From positions 1-38,307 of the forward strand of contig JAZNLK010000145.1 of assembly GCA_045579055.1 (NCBI GenBank): a DNA stretch of 38,307 bases, in the 5' to 3' direction. Of the stretch, positions 9,101 to 18,100 are shown in pieces. A model generated the notes under the pieces. It was not told where the DNA came from. It saw only the letters and a list, made by a program, of their open reading frames with translations, and made no database searches. Source of the DNA: SIG440 sp045579055. Lineage in GTDB: Bacteria > Bacillota > Clostridia > Monoglobales > Monoglobaceae. A program made the position numbers and the translations under genes. The number at the start of each line of letters is the position of its first letter. Within the stretch, counting starts at the first letter, position 1.

Positions 9101-12100
9101 AGGGTGCAACATGGAAGGAATCCACAACGGTTTTGACCTATGCATCAATGGGTAATTTCTATGGCGGTGAGCCTGATGTGATTGAGCTTCCCGACGGCAG
9201 AGTGAGAATATATTTCCGTGGTGACAGAGGATTTCTCCATTATACCGATTCCTATGACGGCGGTGTTACATTCGGTCTCAAACCAATTCCTTCAAGGTTC
9301 ATGACCCCGTCAACCTGCTTCTCAATTGAACGTGACAACGAAAGTGACTCCACATATTATATTATCTGGGAATACGACACCACAACAGCCACAAATTCAT
9401 ACATCCAACAGCCCAGAAACCGTCAGGCGGTTGCTGTCAGCTATGACGGCTGTGAAAACTGGGAATATATTATGGAAATGGATGACCGTGGTCAGAGACG
9501 CACCACTTCCCATATGAACGCAAGTATGCGTGTCATTGGTGGAAAGGTGTATGTGAATCATGCATATCTTGAAGCACTTCAGTACAGCGATGAAGAAGTG
9601 ATAAAGAACATTGTCTACATCATCGACCCACAGAAAATGAATGCTGTGAAAAGGTTCGCAAATGCTCACTATATTGAACCTGACTTCAAGACGGTTTATG
9701 AATATGTTCCAAGTCAGGCTGTTATCCCCAAGGCAACGGGCAATGCTTTGCTTTACGGAAATACAATTCCTGTGAGAATTGACCCATCGGGAATGGTTCA
9801 GGCATCGGTTATGGCTCAGGCTGTGGGAGCAGAAGCCATTGCAACTTCGAATGGAGTTAAACTGGTTATCGGTGATGGCGTAGTTCTGTTCAAATCGGGT
9901 CAGACAGGCTATTCAATCAATGGTGAGGCTGTTGCAACCGAAAAAGTTTGTCTTTCGGCAGACGGTGAATATCTTGATGCTGAAGTTGTTGCAGAAATTT
10001 TCGGAAGAGAGTATCTTGAAACTGCATCCACATATCTTTTGCTCAGCACAGCACTTTCGGACACCTATGTTTCCGAGCTTGAAATGATGGCAACAGGTGT
10101 TTCTGAGTGGCTGAGAATTTGCATTGAGGAGTTCAAGAGCATTGAGACTGCAAATGGGCTGAAGGAGTTCTTCGCGGAATATAAGGTTCTTCTGAACCTG
10201 AACACCGATTTCACAGATAAGTCCTTTGAAAACATATTCGAGGCATACAAAAACCTTGATTTGGCGGAAGTTGTGGATTCGGGAACAATGCTTGCGGCAA
10301 TTGATACTCTTGTTCAGGCGGAAGCCGGCAGAGTTGGTGAGTTCCTTGATGCGTTGAACACTGCGGCGGCAGATGGTGATGCGACAGCGATTGAAATTCT
10401 TATCACCGAAACCTATGGGGGTTTGATTTCTGTTGATGCAGATTTGTCGCAGATAAGCAACAAGAATGGCTTGTTTGCAAAAATGTCGGGCATCACATAT
10501 AACAGCGTTTCGGAAGTTGAAAATATTTATCTTGCGGCATATAATTCGCAACTTAATCTGGAAAGCGGAAAGACCAATTCCGTGGCTTTGTCCACCGTCA
10601 GCGGTGGTTTTGAGAGCTGGAATGTGCTTTCTGACAATAATTTTGGCGGTGTGACCAAAGAAACCGTAAATGGCGAGAATGTTGCCACAATGTCGGCATA
10701 TGAAAGCAGGGATGACAGCGGAAAAGCCGCTGTTGAACCAAGGGTGGACACAATTTGCTATCATAATCCCGAAGAAATGAAACCCAAGGCAACCAATGGG
10801 GAAAAGAACAGCGAAACAAATTCGGTTATCCTTGAAAAGGGTGAATATCTGACCTTTGAAGGCAGCAATGCAATAGATTCGGCTGTTCTTACCGCAACAT
10901 TTGATATGAAAAAGCCTGAGGGCACGGTGAGTGCATATTTCCTGAACGGCATATGGAAAACAACCGTGACCTTTGATGAATCGGGAACGTCTTTGGGCGA
11001 GCTTCCCGAAACTCTTAAAGATGATGAGGCTGTTTCATACCGTGTTGATGCGACACAAAAGACACTCAGGATTTATGCAAAGCCTTTGAATGGTGCTGAC
11101 ACGGGATACAGTTTCTTGGGCGAGACCGTAATGACCAGCGGCACGAAAACAAAGTATCAGGTGAAGTTCACCGCAACAAGCGGAAATGCAGAGATTTCCA
11201 ATGTGGGAATTTACAGCGGACTTTCAAGCATCCGATATGACATTGGCGGACTGGAAGTTATGGACGATGTTTGCTTTGAAGCAGGCGGAGCTGAGGGTCA
11301 CACCATGGCAGACCTTGCGGCAATATCCGGTGCGTTGAGCAACGTGACGGTTGATGAGAAATCCGGAAATCTTGTTATGACAAAAACTGCAGACGGTGCA
11401 AATGCGGCAATCACAATCAGCAAAAAGTCGGGAATTATGGCAAATGCCTTTGAATATGCGGAGATTGACCTGAGGGTAAGTGCTCCCGAAATGGGAAACT
11501 TCTATTATTACTTTGCGGACGGCTCAAAGTCAAGATATAAGGGTTATCTGAAACTCGATGTGTTCAACGGTGTTTCAACCGGAACAAATATGCCATGGGC
11601 TGAGGGTCAGTTCTATGACATGAAGCTGATTACGCACATTGCAGGCTATGACGAAAATGGTCAGGCAAGAACTTCGGCAAGTTTCTATGCCAAAAAGGCA
11701 GAGGATGAAAAATGGATTTGCATCGCTCAGGATTCATTGCTGTCGTTGGCACAGACAAATACTGAACCGCACTTCGTTCTGATGAATACTGTTGCTGATA
11801 CCACAAACGAGATTTCAAAGATAAGCATAAAGACATATAAAAGCAAATCAGGTGACGTGGAATATGTGAACAAAGCCGTGAATATGCCCCAAGTGGATTA
11901 TAATTTCAGCTTTGATTATGTGAGAATGGATGATGATGTTCCGACCATGTTCACAATTGGCGGAGCGGACTACGGACGAAGCTTCCTGATTCAGCCGTAC
12001 CGAATCACATCTGACGGTGCACACGCTGTTGTTGCGGATATTGATATTGTTGAGGATAAGTGGTACAGAATCTTCGGAAAGGTTGAAATGACCCAAGACG

Positions 12101-12597
12101 CCCCATACATTCACGACAGTTCGGTTGTTCTTAAGAACCAAATCACAATGTATCTGGAGGATGAAGCAGGAAACGTGACCCTTCTGTTTGAAGATTTACC
12201 CATGATCAAGCAATCAGGAGCAAACGGTCTGAAATTTGGTATGTATGATGCCGACGATGCAGGAATAAGGCTGAAAAACATCAGGATTCATGCAGGAAAG
12301 GCTCTTGATTTCATATCATTTGATGGGGCGGACGGAAAGGCAGTTATTTTGGCAGATTTCCTCAATGATGAAACGCCTTTGACAGAGGATGTGTTGGCTA
12401 TTGCATCGGTTTATGAAAACTTTGGATTCAGAGGTGTTCAGAGCATGACCCTTTCGGATGATATCGGTGCATTTGAGGCAAAACGCATGACCTTTGACAA
12501 TGTTGAATATCAGGGGAATGCAGATTCCGCAAAGGTGTTCATCTGGAAAGATATGACGGGATTTGTTCCTGTGACTGCCCATGGGGAGATAAATTAA
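6106..12597 (+). CDS. Giant secreted protein with Asp-box propeller and long C-terminal extension, family B copy 1
   Basis: 2,163 residues. ATG 6106 lies 9 nt after AAGGGAG (6090-6096). Signal peptide 1-24 (…AVSA-AN). By eye: ConA-like 30-225; Ig-like 226-305 and 306-395; duplicated module 400-507 and 523-637; third ConA-like domain 639-838 with a Gly/Ser-rich insert carrying 'CEGD'; propeller 840-1182; stalk-like domain 1192-1330; a helical module 1335-1490 opening 'EEFKSIETANGLKEFF'; beta-sandwich repeats to about 2068; and a terminal '..VFIWKD' module 2069-2163. The propeller has Asp box SDDEGATW, a degenerate SYDGGVTF, and 'EPDVIELPDGRVRIYFRG', the usual Glu…Arg strand of sialidase-superfamily propellers, but no FRIP. 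It matches family A up to about 1330 and then continues, so it is an extended version lacking A's first ConA domain. No wall-anchor motif is seen. Substrate unknown. Confidence 0.93.
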   Translation: MKKLALFLSLVMTILSFGGLAVSAANIADDSTDGELVWGGYTWDAKCIPEGVATTVKNAEACGHGWMYVDTDGVMTFRMEHNGSSRGQFHMIQIPHGAAGLPENFDVEFDMQMTEYGEGLGFQIFVPGMRLYSEFESRGFLYQGNDGIKLLDYNMDNEWHNWRMAVREDKYSVFCDGQEILTDELQNVTTSAYDGDVRFYSSPSVNVSPKAQMKNFNITKYENYIGMTPDADSSYTFGENVVFKANVTDGAEKVTYYAGNVPIGTATAAENYEYTLDNPSVGAYTVWAKTSTGMVTFPRTFKVTNETDAEIVCSENINYGETAALLVENIPDSVGYVQYFVNGVEAGIAEKSPYSFEADIPNVGSSSVWAKIYMNDGTHVTTATKTVNVTAKSAGSYGVSREYDLTFKNSGSGSIAVNDGYFKLKMDRSGSGFTYETRDGTERFGGGSGVYRAIVSAGIADVYKDGQLAFSYYLPRSNGESGMNYSGFSDVVLTGSGVKNTVFERKFESERETLDENINMGLFYSLEFDKTDASSESILLYDGEYEISLKFNGGITALVQPETGGNTYEQKLTDKVESGYYRLTVYRGLANLFVDNRYVGAFRAPKEAGRKTLRRTMSNPGATTIAAIKNSDDVFYFTDDFSGNGQREPLEYWYNIYKDAKGTVENGAMKISGDGTWLLDATAENPEIRWTMTPELTETVTENSGSGSGSNCEGDNSGSVTTVTRSGKFAIGVRYRDEYDNVKIRYDHNGGVWSLTQRTAGTEETLATATKALVNNEAKKYELIVENDLLTLNCGGESIFSAVPLTFLGNGKFGLSLDGATSLTVDDISYVGNGKVNSGISYSFWTAEEVEETVEFLGGQNGEVYFSTLTSEPKRVVYTTTDGENWTGPVENTNFTRDAVNLQSGRVLRIESASGISRATLCEADGVTVATDDNGNNIAKFVSIQSPDDTARRWAMPGRLTQGKKVWGTGENAAPRVYYVMNEGSEVSGDITLYFSDDEGATWKESTTVLTYASMGNFYGGEPDVIELPDGRVRIYFRGDRGFLHYTDSYDGGVTFGLKPIPSRFMTPSTCFSIERDNESDSTYYIIWEYDTTTATNSYIQQPRNRQAVAVSYDGCENWEYIMEMDDRGQRRTTSHMNASMRVIGGKVYVNHAYLEALQYSDEEVIKNIVYIIDPQKMNAVKRFANAHYIEPDFKTVYEYVPSQAVIPKATGNALLYGNTIPVRIDPSGMVQASVMAQAVGAEAIATSNGVKLVIGDGVVLFKSGQTGYSINGEAVATEKVCLSADGEYLDAEVVAEIFGREYLETASTYLLLSTALSDTYVSELEMMATGVSEWLRICIEEFKSIETANGLKEFFAEYKVLLNLNTDFTDKSFENIFEAYKNLDLAEVVDSGTMLAAIDTLVQAEAGRVGEFLDALNTAAADGDATAIEILITETYGGLISVDADLSQISNKNGLFAKMSGITYNSVSEVENIYLAAYNSQLNLESGKTNSVALSTVSGGFESWNVLSDNNFGGVTKETVNGENVATMSAYESRDDSGKAAVEPRVDTICYHNPEEMKPKATNGEKNSETNSVILEKGEYLTFEGSNAIDSAVLTATFDMKKPEGTVSAYFLNGIWKTTVTFDESGTSLGELPETLKDDEAVSYRVDATQKTLRIYAKPLNGADTGYSFLGETVMTSGTKTKYQVKFTATSGNAEISNVGIYSGLSSIRYDIGGLEVMDDVCFEAGGAEGHTMADLAAISGALSNVTVDEKSGNLVMTKTADGANAAITISKKSGIMANAFEYAEIDLRVSAPEMGNFYYYFADGSKSRYKGYLKLDVFNGVSTGTNMPWAEGQFYDMKLITHIAGYDENGQARTSASFYAKKAEDEKWICIAQDSLLSLAQTNTEPHFVLMNTVADTTNEISKISIKTYKSKSGDVEYVNKAVNMPQVDYNFSFDYVRMDDDVPTMFTIGGADYGRSFLIQPYRITSDGAHAVVADIDIVEDKWYRIFGKVEMTQDAPYIHDSSVVLKNQITMYLEDEAGNVTLLFEDLPMIKQSGANGLKFGMYDADDAGIRLKNIRIHAGKALDFISFDGADGKAVILADFLNDETPLTEDVLAIASVYENFGFRGVQSMTLSDDIGAFEAKRMTFDNVEYQGNADSAKVFIWKDMTGFVPVTAHGEIN

Positions 12598-12646
12598 GAA
12601 ATATTGATTTTGATTTATCTTTTTGTAAGGTCTTTTGAAATGTCTG

Positions 12647-12675
12647 TTGACACTCGGGTGTTGACAGGATATGAT
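12647..12675 (+). promoter_or_regulatory. Near-consensus sigma-A promoter for the 12827 gene
   Basis: TTGACA (12647-12652), a 17-bp spacer and TATGAT (12670-12675) give 11 of 12 consensus bases, with start of transcription expected near 12682. The spacer holds a second TTGACA (12661-12666) and the dyad ACAC-TCGG-GTGT, which makes TGTTGACA a direct repeat. A repressor could bind there. This is the best-matching promoter in the window. Confidence 0.8.
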
Positions 12676-12700
12676 AAAAAAGTGAAAAATATAGTTTGAT

Positions 12701-12772
12701 TTATTATCTCCCGTTGCTGTGCAATGCGAATTCCCGGCCGATTTTGCGGCACGGCAAAGGGGTGAAAATAAA
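12701..12772 (+). promoter_or_regulatory. Structured 5' leader of the 12827 gene
   Basis: Outer arms TTATTATCTCCC (12701-12712) and GGGTGAAAATAA (12760-12771) can pair with two mismatches. Inside, TTGCTGTGC (12714-12722) pairs with GCACGGCAA (12749-12757) through one G-U, leaving a loop with CCGGCC (12734-12739). This stretch is far more GC-rich than the surrounding intergenic DNA. I do not recognise a known riboswitch consensus. A similar combination (T-rich left arm, CCGGCC, GGTGAAA right arm, then AATATGA) occurs before the paralogous gene at 35645. Confidence 0.4.
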
Positions 12773-12773
12773 T

Positions 12774-12830
12774 ATGACAATTAGAGATGGACATAAGAAT
12801 AAATTTTGGAATGGAGGAAAAAGAAAATGA
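12774..12830 (+). CDS. Possible 18-codon leader peptide overlapping the next start
   Basis: ATG 12774 follows AAAGGGG (12756-12762) at 11 nt and encodes MTIRDGHKNKFWNGGKRK, a basic peptide. Its TGA (12828-12830) overlaps the ATG of the 12827 gene as ATGA, and the main gene's GGAGG lies inside it. That layout fits translational coupling or a leader peptide. It has no homologue I know and could be chance. Confidence 0.3.
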   Translation: MTIRDGHKNKFWNGGKRK

Positions 12831-14497
12831 GAAAACTTTTGAGTATTGTGGTTGTTGCTGTGATGCTTGTGTCAATTTTTGCGATTTCTGCAAATGCAAT
12901 CATTCTTCCCACCTACACGGTGATTGAAGGTGCGGCTGACGAAGCTGTTGCGGTTGACCAGACATTTGACGGCACAAATACCGAGGATTTCACCGCAGGT
13001 GAATACGGCTATGCAAATGTTACTGAAGACGGTGCTCTCAACCTGACAGCGGAAGATGCTGACAATGAGGACGGCACAGTAAGTGCGGTTTATGCAAAGG
13101 GACCTATGCACATTGGTACAGACGCAGATGTTGCAAGAGGTCAGTATGTGATTGAGTTTGATATCACAAAGAATGATGATCTTGTTGGATATCAGTCAGA
13201 AGACAAGGATGCCGATCCGACAGGATATAACTACGGTGTTTATGTAACTGCAAAGAGACCCGGAAACGCAGGCACAGCTCTTGAAAAGTACGGTGTATTT
13301 ATTCCCGTTTGTGTGAACACAAAAGGAGAAACATATAAGTATAAGGTTGTATTTGATGAAGATGCTGCAAAAAAGGCTCTTGCTGATGCAGGTGCAACAA
13401 CAATTCCTCATACTGATAAGCCTAACACAGACTATTTGACTTACGGTAAAAAACTTATGACCGTTTATGAAACCAAGCCCGGTCAGGCGACAGCGGTGAT
13501 GTCAAGTGTTTCGTCCTATGCTGTTACCTCAACTCTTAACGGCAGAGTGAGATTCACATTTGGCTCAAGTGCTGAGGGTGCATTCAACAACTTCAACTTC
13601 TATTTTGGAACAAATGCATCATCAGGCGAATTTAATTTTGATGAATCTGATTACACCTTGGACAACATCAAGATTTATGCTCCCGCAATTGAGGGAACAG
13701 AAGTGGCTTATGATTATGACTTCACAAAGGGTGCAATCAATGGAACAGATGCAGAAGAACAGACTTTGACATACGGCAACGGTATCGGCAGACGTGTTGA
13801 GTATGCAAATGTTGTGACACCTATACACAGCCCTCAGGTAATGACATTTGATGCTGTAAATACAATTGTTGGGCAGCCTCTGACCGTTAATCTTGCATCT
13901 GATTATGCAAATACATCAGGAACTCATATTGAAAGTACCGAAGCAATTAAGGACAAGTGGTATAGCTACAAATTTATTTTTTCATACAGTAACTATACCG
14001 GTCAGTCAAGAATGACAGCTCTGGAAGGTTATCGCAAGGAGTTTGGATCTGACACTTGGGAAGCACTCACACTTGGCGAAGATTATATTGCCAACAGACA
14101 GGGTATAACAAAGAGTACTCTCAGAAACTACTTCCAGTTTGTCACATGGAGTAAGGATATTGAAGCTTTTGGCGTGTTTGACAAGGGTGAATGGAAGGTA
14201 AAGAACATTCAGGTTGTTCCCGATACTGCAATTTCAGGTAATGCTAAAATCCTTGACGGCAAGATTGTTGCTGATGTGAACATCAGCGCAAACGACGTCA
14301 GAGCAGCTTATGCGGCTTCTTACAAGGGCGGCAGCCTTGTGAGCGTTGATTATGTTGCGATTGAAAAGAATGCTGACACATTCAGAGTTGAGCTTCCTTA
14401 CTCTGCAGATACTGTAGATACTGCAACACTTTATGTTTGGGATAATTCGGCAATCCCCAAACTTGAAACTGTTGACCTTCTGGCGGCCGTAAAGTAA
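12827..14497 (+). CDS. Secreted beta-sandwich protein, family C copy 1
   Basis: 556 residues. I use ATG 12827 because GGAGG (12813-12817) sits 9 nt upstream and a signal peptide starts exactly there (MRKLLSIVVVAVMLVSIFAI, cleavage near …SANA-I); an in-frame TTG at 12806 lies before the binding site and is rejected. Two ConA/LamG-like beta-sandwich regions are suggested at about 25-290 ('GQYVIEFDITKN', 'YTLDNIKIYAP') and 295-478 ('DKWYSYKFIF', 'KNIQVVP'). They are followed by the roughly 80-residue C-terminal module ending 'ATLYVWDNSAIPKLE'. No catalytic motif, SLH or sorting signal is visible. It is monocistronic, between its own strong promoter and a strong terminator, which suggests an abundant product. 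It is a paralogue of 22697-23665 and 35645-37432. A glycan-binding or structural surface role is inferred. Confidence 0.9.
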   Translation: MRKLLSIVVVAVMLVSIFAISANAIILPTYTVIEGAADEAVAVDQTFDGTNTEDFTAGEYGYANVTEDGALNLTAEDADNEDGTVSAVYAKGPMHIGTDADVARGQYVIEFDITKNDDLVGYQSEDKDADPTGYNYGVYVTAKRPGNAGTALEKYGVFIPVCVNTKGETYKYKVVFDEDAAKKALADAGATTIPHTDKPNTDYLTYGKKLMTVYETKPGQATAVMSSVSSYAVTSTLNGRVRFTFGSSAEGAFNNFNFYFGTNASSGEFNFDESDYTLDNIKIYAPAIEGTEVAYDYDFTKGAINGTDAEEQTLTYGNGIGRRVEYANVVTPIHSPQVMTFDAVNTIVGQPLTVNLASDYANTSGTHIESTEAIKDKWYSYKFIFSYSNYTGQSRMTALEGYRKEFGSDTWEALTLGEDYIANRQGITKSTLRNYFQFVTWSKDIEAFGVFDKGEWKVKNIQVVPDTAISGNAKILDGKIVADVNISANDVRAAYAASYKGGSLVSVDYVAIEKNADTFRVELPYSADTVDTATLYVWDNSAIPKLETVDLLAAVK

Positions 14498-14573
14498 GAC
14501 GGAAAAAGTTCATAAAAGTTCAAAAATGGACTGTTTAAATCGATATCATTAAGTTAAGAACAATATAGAAAAC

Positions 14574-14622
14574 AAAAATACATCTGACGCAGATAGAAAT
14601 TCTGAGTTGGATGTATTTTTTT
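14574..14622 (+). terminator. Strong rho-independent terminator after the 12827 gene
   Basis: A stem of about 20 bp runs from 14574-14593 to 14601-14620 around the loop TAGAAAT, with one G-A mismatch and two wobble pairs. It ends in seven T residues (14616-14622). It lies 77 nt after the stop codon. Confidence 0.85.
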
Positions 14623-14640
14623 GTGTAGCAATAAAAATAA

Positions 14641-14667
14641 ACCACCTGCTGTGTGTCAGCCGGTGGT
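14641..14667 (-). terminator. Terminator-like hairpin oriented to the minus strand
   Basis: ACCACCTGCTG (14641-14651) pairs with CAGCCGGTGGT (14657-14667) over TGTGT, with one mismatch. Only on the minus strand is it followed by a T-rich tail (TTATTTTTATT). No minus-strand gene lies above it before the 15102 gene, so it may be a relic of a lost gene or of an IS200/IS605-type end, where such hairpins occur. Confidence 0.45.
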
Positions 14668-14997
14668 CTTGACTGGGGAGGATTGACTTGCCAATTAAAT
14701 TTAAGTTAAAGAAATAAAATATCAGCGCGGTATGCTTTATTTGATTTATCTATACTTGATAGCGGATAATGGTTAAGATGGTATTTGTATTATTTTCAAG
14801 TCGGTTAGTATTTGAAAATTCATTGGAGTATGCATAAACCAGCTTTATGTTGACTACGAATTTTTTATATAGAATATTTTATTATAGCCAAGTTTTTATT
14901 TGTTTTGTGAATATTAAAATGATACGAAAGTTGATACAGTTTAAAAAGATTGCTTTTATATATTGCAAAACAAGGCAAAGCAAAATGGTATGTATTG
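14668..14997. other. AT-rich intergenic DNA without a recognisable gene
   Basis: No start codon with ribosome binding site and sustained reading frame is visible on either strand. TTGACT around 14850, followed 17 bp later by AATATT, could be a weak + strand promoter, but nothing supports it further. Confidence 0.5.
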
Positions 14998-15026
14998 TGT
15001 CTGATTTCTAAGAAAAACAGTCTTTT
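14998..15026 (+). promoter_or_regulatory. Candidate AraC-type tandem operator upstream of the 15102 gene
   Basis: TGTCTGATTTCTAAG (14998-15012) is an exact 15-base match to 22526-22540 next to araC. A second half-site AGTCTTTT starts at 15019, exactly 21 bp after the first, that is two helical turns as in tandem AraC-family half-sites. If half-sites are about 17 bp, the second reaches into the -35 region at 15033, the usual position for an activator contacting sigma. Confidence 0.65.
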
Positions 15027-15032
15027 TATGTG

Positions 15033-15061
15033 TGTAAATGGGACAAATAAGCTGTTACAAT
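15033..15061 (+). promoter_or_regulatory. Activator-dependent type promoter for the 15102 gene
   Basis: An extended -10, TGTTACAAT (15053-15061), has a poor -35 (TGTAAA, 15033-15038) at 17 bp. Expected start of transcription is near 15068, giving a leader of about 34 nt. A weak -35 directly behind a tandem operator is what an AraC-activated promoter usually looks like. Confidence 0.6.
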
Positions 15062-15101
15062 AAAAGAAAAGATGATTTAATAATAAAAGGGGATATTGAA
15101 T

Positions 15102-18100
15102 ATGAAAAGGATTATCTTACTATTATTGTGTTTGTCAATGCTAATTTCGTCACTATCGGTTTCTGCGGCTGTTGATGATGATGCGTATGACGGCGTTCTT
15201 GAATGGTGTGGCTACCGATGGGCGGTAGATTGCGGTAACATAGGGGATCTCGGACTTTGTTCTCACGGATACATATATATTGATGATGAAGATACTATGA
15301 ATTTTCATCTTGCACCCTGTGCCAATACAGCCGAGAATTTTCATAGGGTGGAAATTCCACGTGGGACAGAGGGTTTTGAAGAACAAATTGAGTGGTGCGA
15401 GTATTTTGATGTTGAGTATGAAATGCAGGTTTCGTCCTATGGCGAAGGAATAGGGGTTCAACTTTTTGACCCTGATATGAGAATATATCTGGTTCTCCTG
15501 GAAGAGGGAATTCAGTACCATGGGGCAGATGGTTATTACATAAAAAATATAGCTCTTGACAATCGATGGAACAAATGGCGTATTGAGAAGCGTGGAATGC
15601 ATCTGAATCTGTATCTGAACGATGAAGTGGTGCTGTCCTATGAATTGCCTACCTTGACATATACCGATATGACAAACGGAGCAATTAGATTTTATGCTAC
15701 GCCATCAAAGAATGTGGCACAATCCTTCAAGGTGAGACAGCTTTCAACACGTCAATACAGCGATATGATTGAAATGACACCGGCTTTTGATTCGGTTTAT
15801 GAATATGGAGAGAAGATTGATTTTTGTGCTAAACCAACCGACAGTCCTGAATGGGTAAAATATTATGTTGGGGATGTTTGCATTGGTACGGCAACGGCTG
15901 AGACAGGTTATGTGTATTCGGCTGAAAACATGAATATAGGTTCATATAACGTGAGAGCGGTAACCTCAACAGGTCAGTATGCGGTCTCAAGAACAGTTTC
16001 GGTGAAAAAGACGCAGAACGTTGAGCTTTCTGCTCCGGAAAGAATTGCTTACGGCGAATCTGCAGAGTTTTCTGTCACATCAGCATCTGACATTGCCATC
16101 GAATATGTTGATTTTTATGTGAACGGACAGTTGACTGAAACAGTCGGTGAAGCGCCGTATTTGTGTAATGTTGACGGATTGAAGGTGGGCACATCATCGT
16201 CATATGCAAACGTGTTTTTTGCTGACGGGACTTGCATCACATCAGATACGGCATATACAGAGGTTGAAACTACAAATGAAGGAAACTTTGAGATTCTATG
16301 TGAATACGATTTGAGTTATGACTATTTCTCAGGTGACGGAAGTGTTTATGTCACCGACGGTTATTTTAAACTGGAGCTGACCCATAATGAAGCGGGTGTT
16401 ACCTATGCTGCAAGAGACGGTTATGAAACATATAGCAGCAAAGCGGGAACATACTATGCGATAGTTTCGTCGGGCATTGCAGATGTTTACCGTGACGGAC
16501 AGCTTGCATTTAGTTTTTATATGCCACGGTGTAATGATGCTTCATCTTTTGAGTACTCAGGGGTTGAAAATGTCACGTTGGGTGGAAGCGGCGTAAAAAC
16601 AGAACTTTTTTTCCGTAATCTGAACAGTGAAAAACAGTTTACAGAAGAAAATCTGAATATGGGCCTTTATTATTCCTTAGAATTTGATAAAACCGACAGC
16701 TCGTCTGAATCAATTCTTCTCTTTGACGGTGAGTATGAGATTTCTCTCAAGTTCAATGGCAAAATCTCTGCGTTATGTCAGCCTATGACGGAAGGTGAGG
16801 TTTCGGAGAAAACAGTATTTGATGAAGTGACTCCCGGTTATTATCGTCTGACGGTGTACAGAGGAATTGCTCAGCTTTTTCGTGATAACAAGTTTCTGTG
16901 CTCCTTCCGTGCTCCGAAAACAGCCCATAAAAAAACTTTGAGAAGGGTTATGGCACATAGCGGTACCTCAACCTTTGTAGCAATCAAGAATACGGACGAT
17001 GTTTTCTATTTTGATGATGATTTTGAACAGGATAATGTTCGTGACGGACTTGAATACTGGTATAGAATTTATGGCAATACTACAGCCGCAATTTCTGATG
17101 GAAAGATAAGTTTTGTCGGCTCGGGGACTTATGTTTTTGATGCGGTTTCCGAAAATCCTGAATTAAGCTTCAAAATGACATTACCTGAAGTGGAAATAAC
17201 AGATACCGAAAGTGGCTCAAACGGTTGCGAAGGGGATAGCGACACGAGCAGTGCGGAGACGGTATATGAAGCGGCAATATCGGTGAGATACCGTGATGAA
17301 TATGACAATGTGAGACTGACCTATTCCTACAGCTCAAAAGGAAATGGAGTATGGATGTTGACGGAAACTGAAAAGGGAACAACAAGGGTAATTGCCGAGG
17401 CGTCAAAGACCATCAGTACGGGTGAAGAACATAACTGTGAAATTTTGGTGGACAACAACAGGTTTACGTTTCTGATTGACGGCGAGAAGATTTTTGACGG
17501 TGTGAATCTGACATTTTTAGGAAATGGGAAAATTGCCTTTTCGCCCATATCCTTTGGCACAATCACCCTTGATGATTTCAGCTATAAGGGCAACGGAAAG
17601 GCAAACAGCGGAATAAATTATAAATACTTCAATTCTTCGGAAATAAACGGAACAGTTGAGTTCTATCGGAATAGGGATGACGGCTCGGTAAATGCCTATC
17701 TTCTGGAAAAGCAGTATACCACCAACAACAAGGGCGAAACGTGGACAGGTCCTGCAAATGCACGTTCGGCATATCAGGTGTTGGATTTGAAGTCGGGAAA
17801 CAGACTTCTGATTTCAGATTGGGGCGGTCAGACTCATGCGGATCTTAGGGATGCTGATGGGAACACGATAGTGTCAAATTCGGTTGTGCAATCGTCAACT
17901 GATGATGTTGTTTCCGACCGACACGGAATGGGTGGAAGACTTATTCAGACAAGAAAAGTCTGGGGTACAAAGGTGGATGCTGCTCCCCGTGTCCTTTATG
18001 TGACCAGTCAGGGCTCTGAGGTGAGGGGAACCACCACGGTTTATTATTCTGATGATGAAGGGCGCACATGGAGCCAAAGTCAGACAAATATGGATTATGA

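Noticed and set aside
9913..10764. 283-codon minus-strand open frame
   Set aside because: Same reason: it mirrors codon bias of the + strand gene and shows no protein-like pattern.
12701..12772. Cyclic-di-GMP or other known riboswitch
   Set aside because: I looked for hallmark segments (for example GACGCAAAGC) and did not find them.
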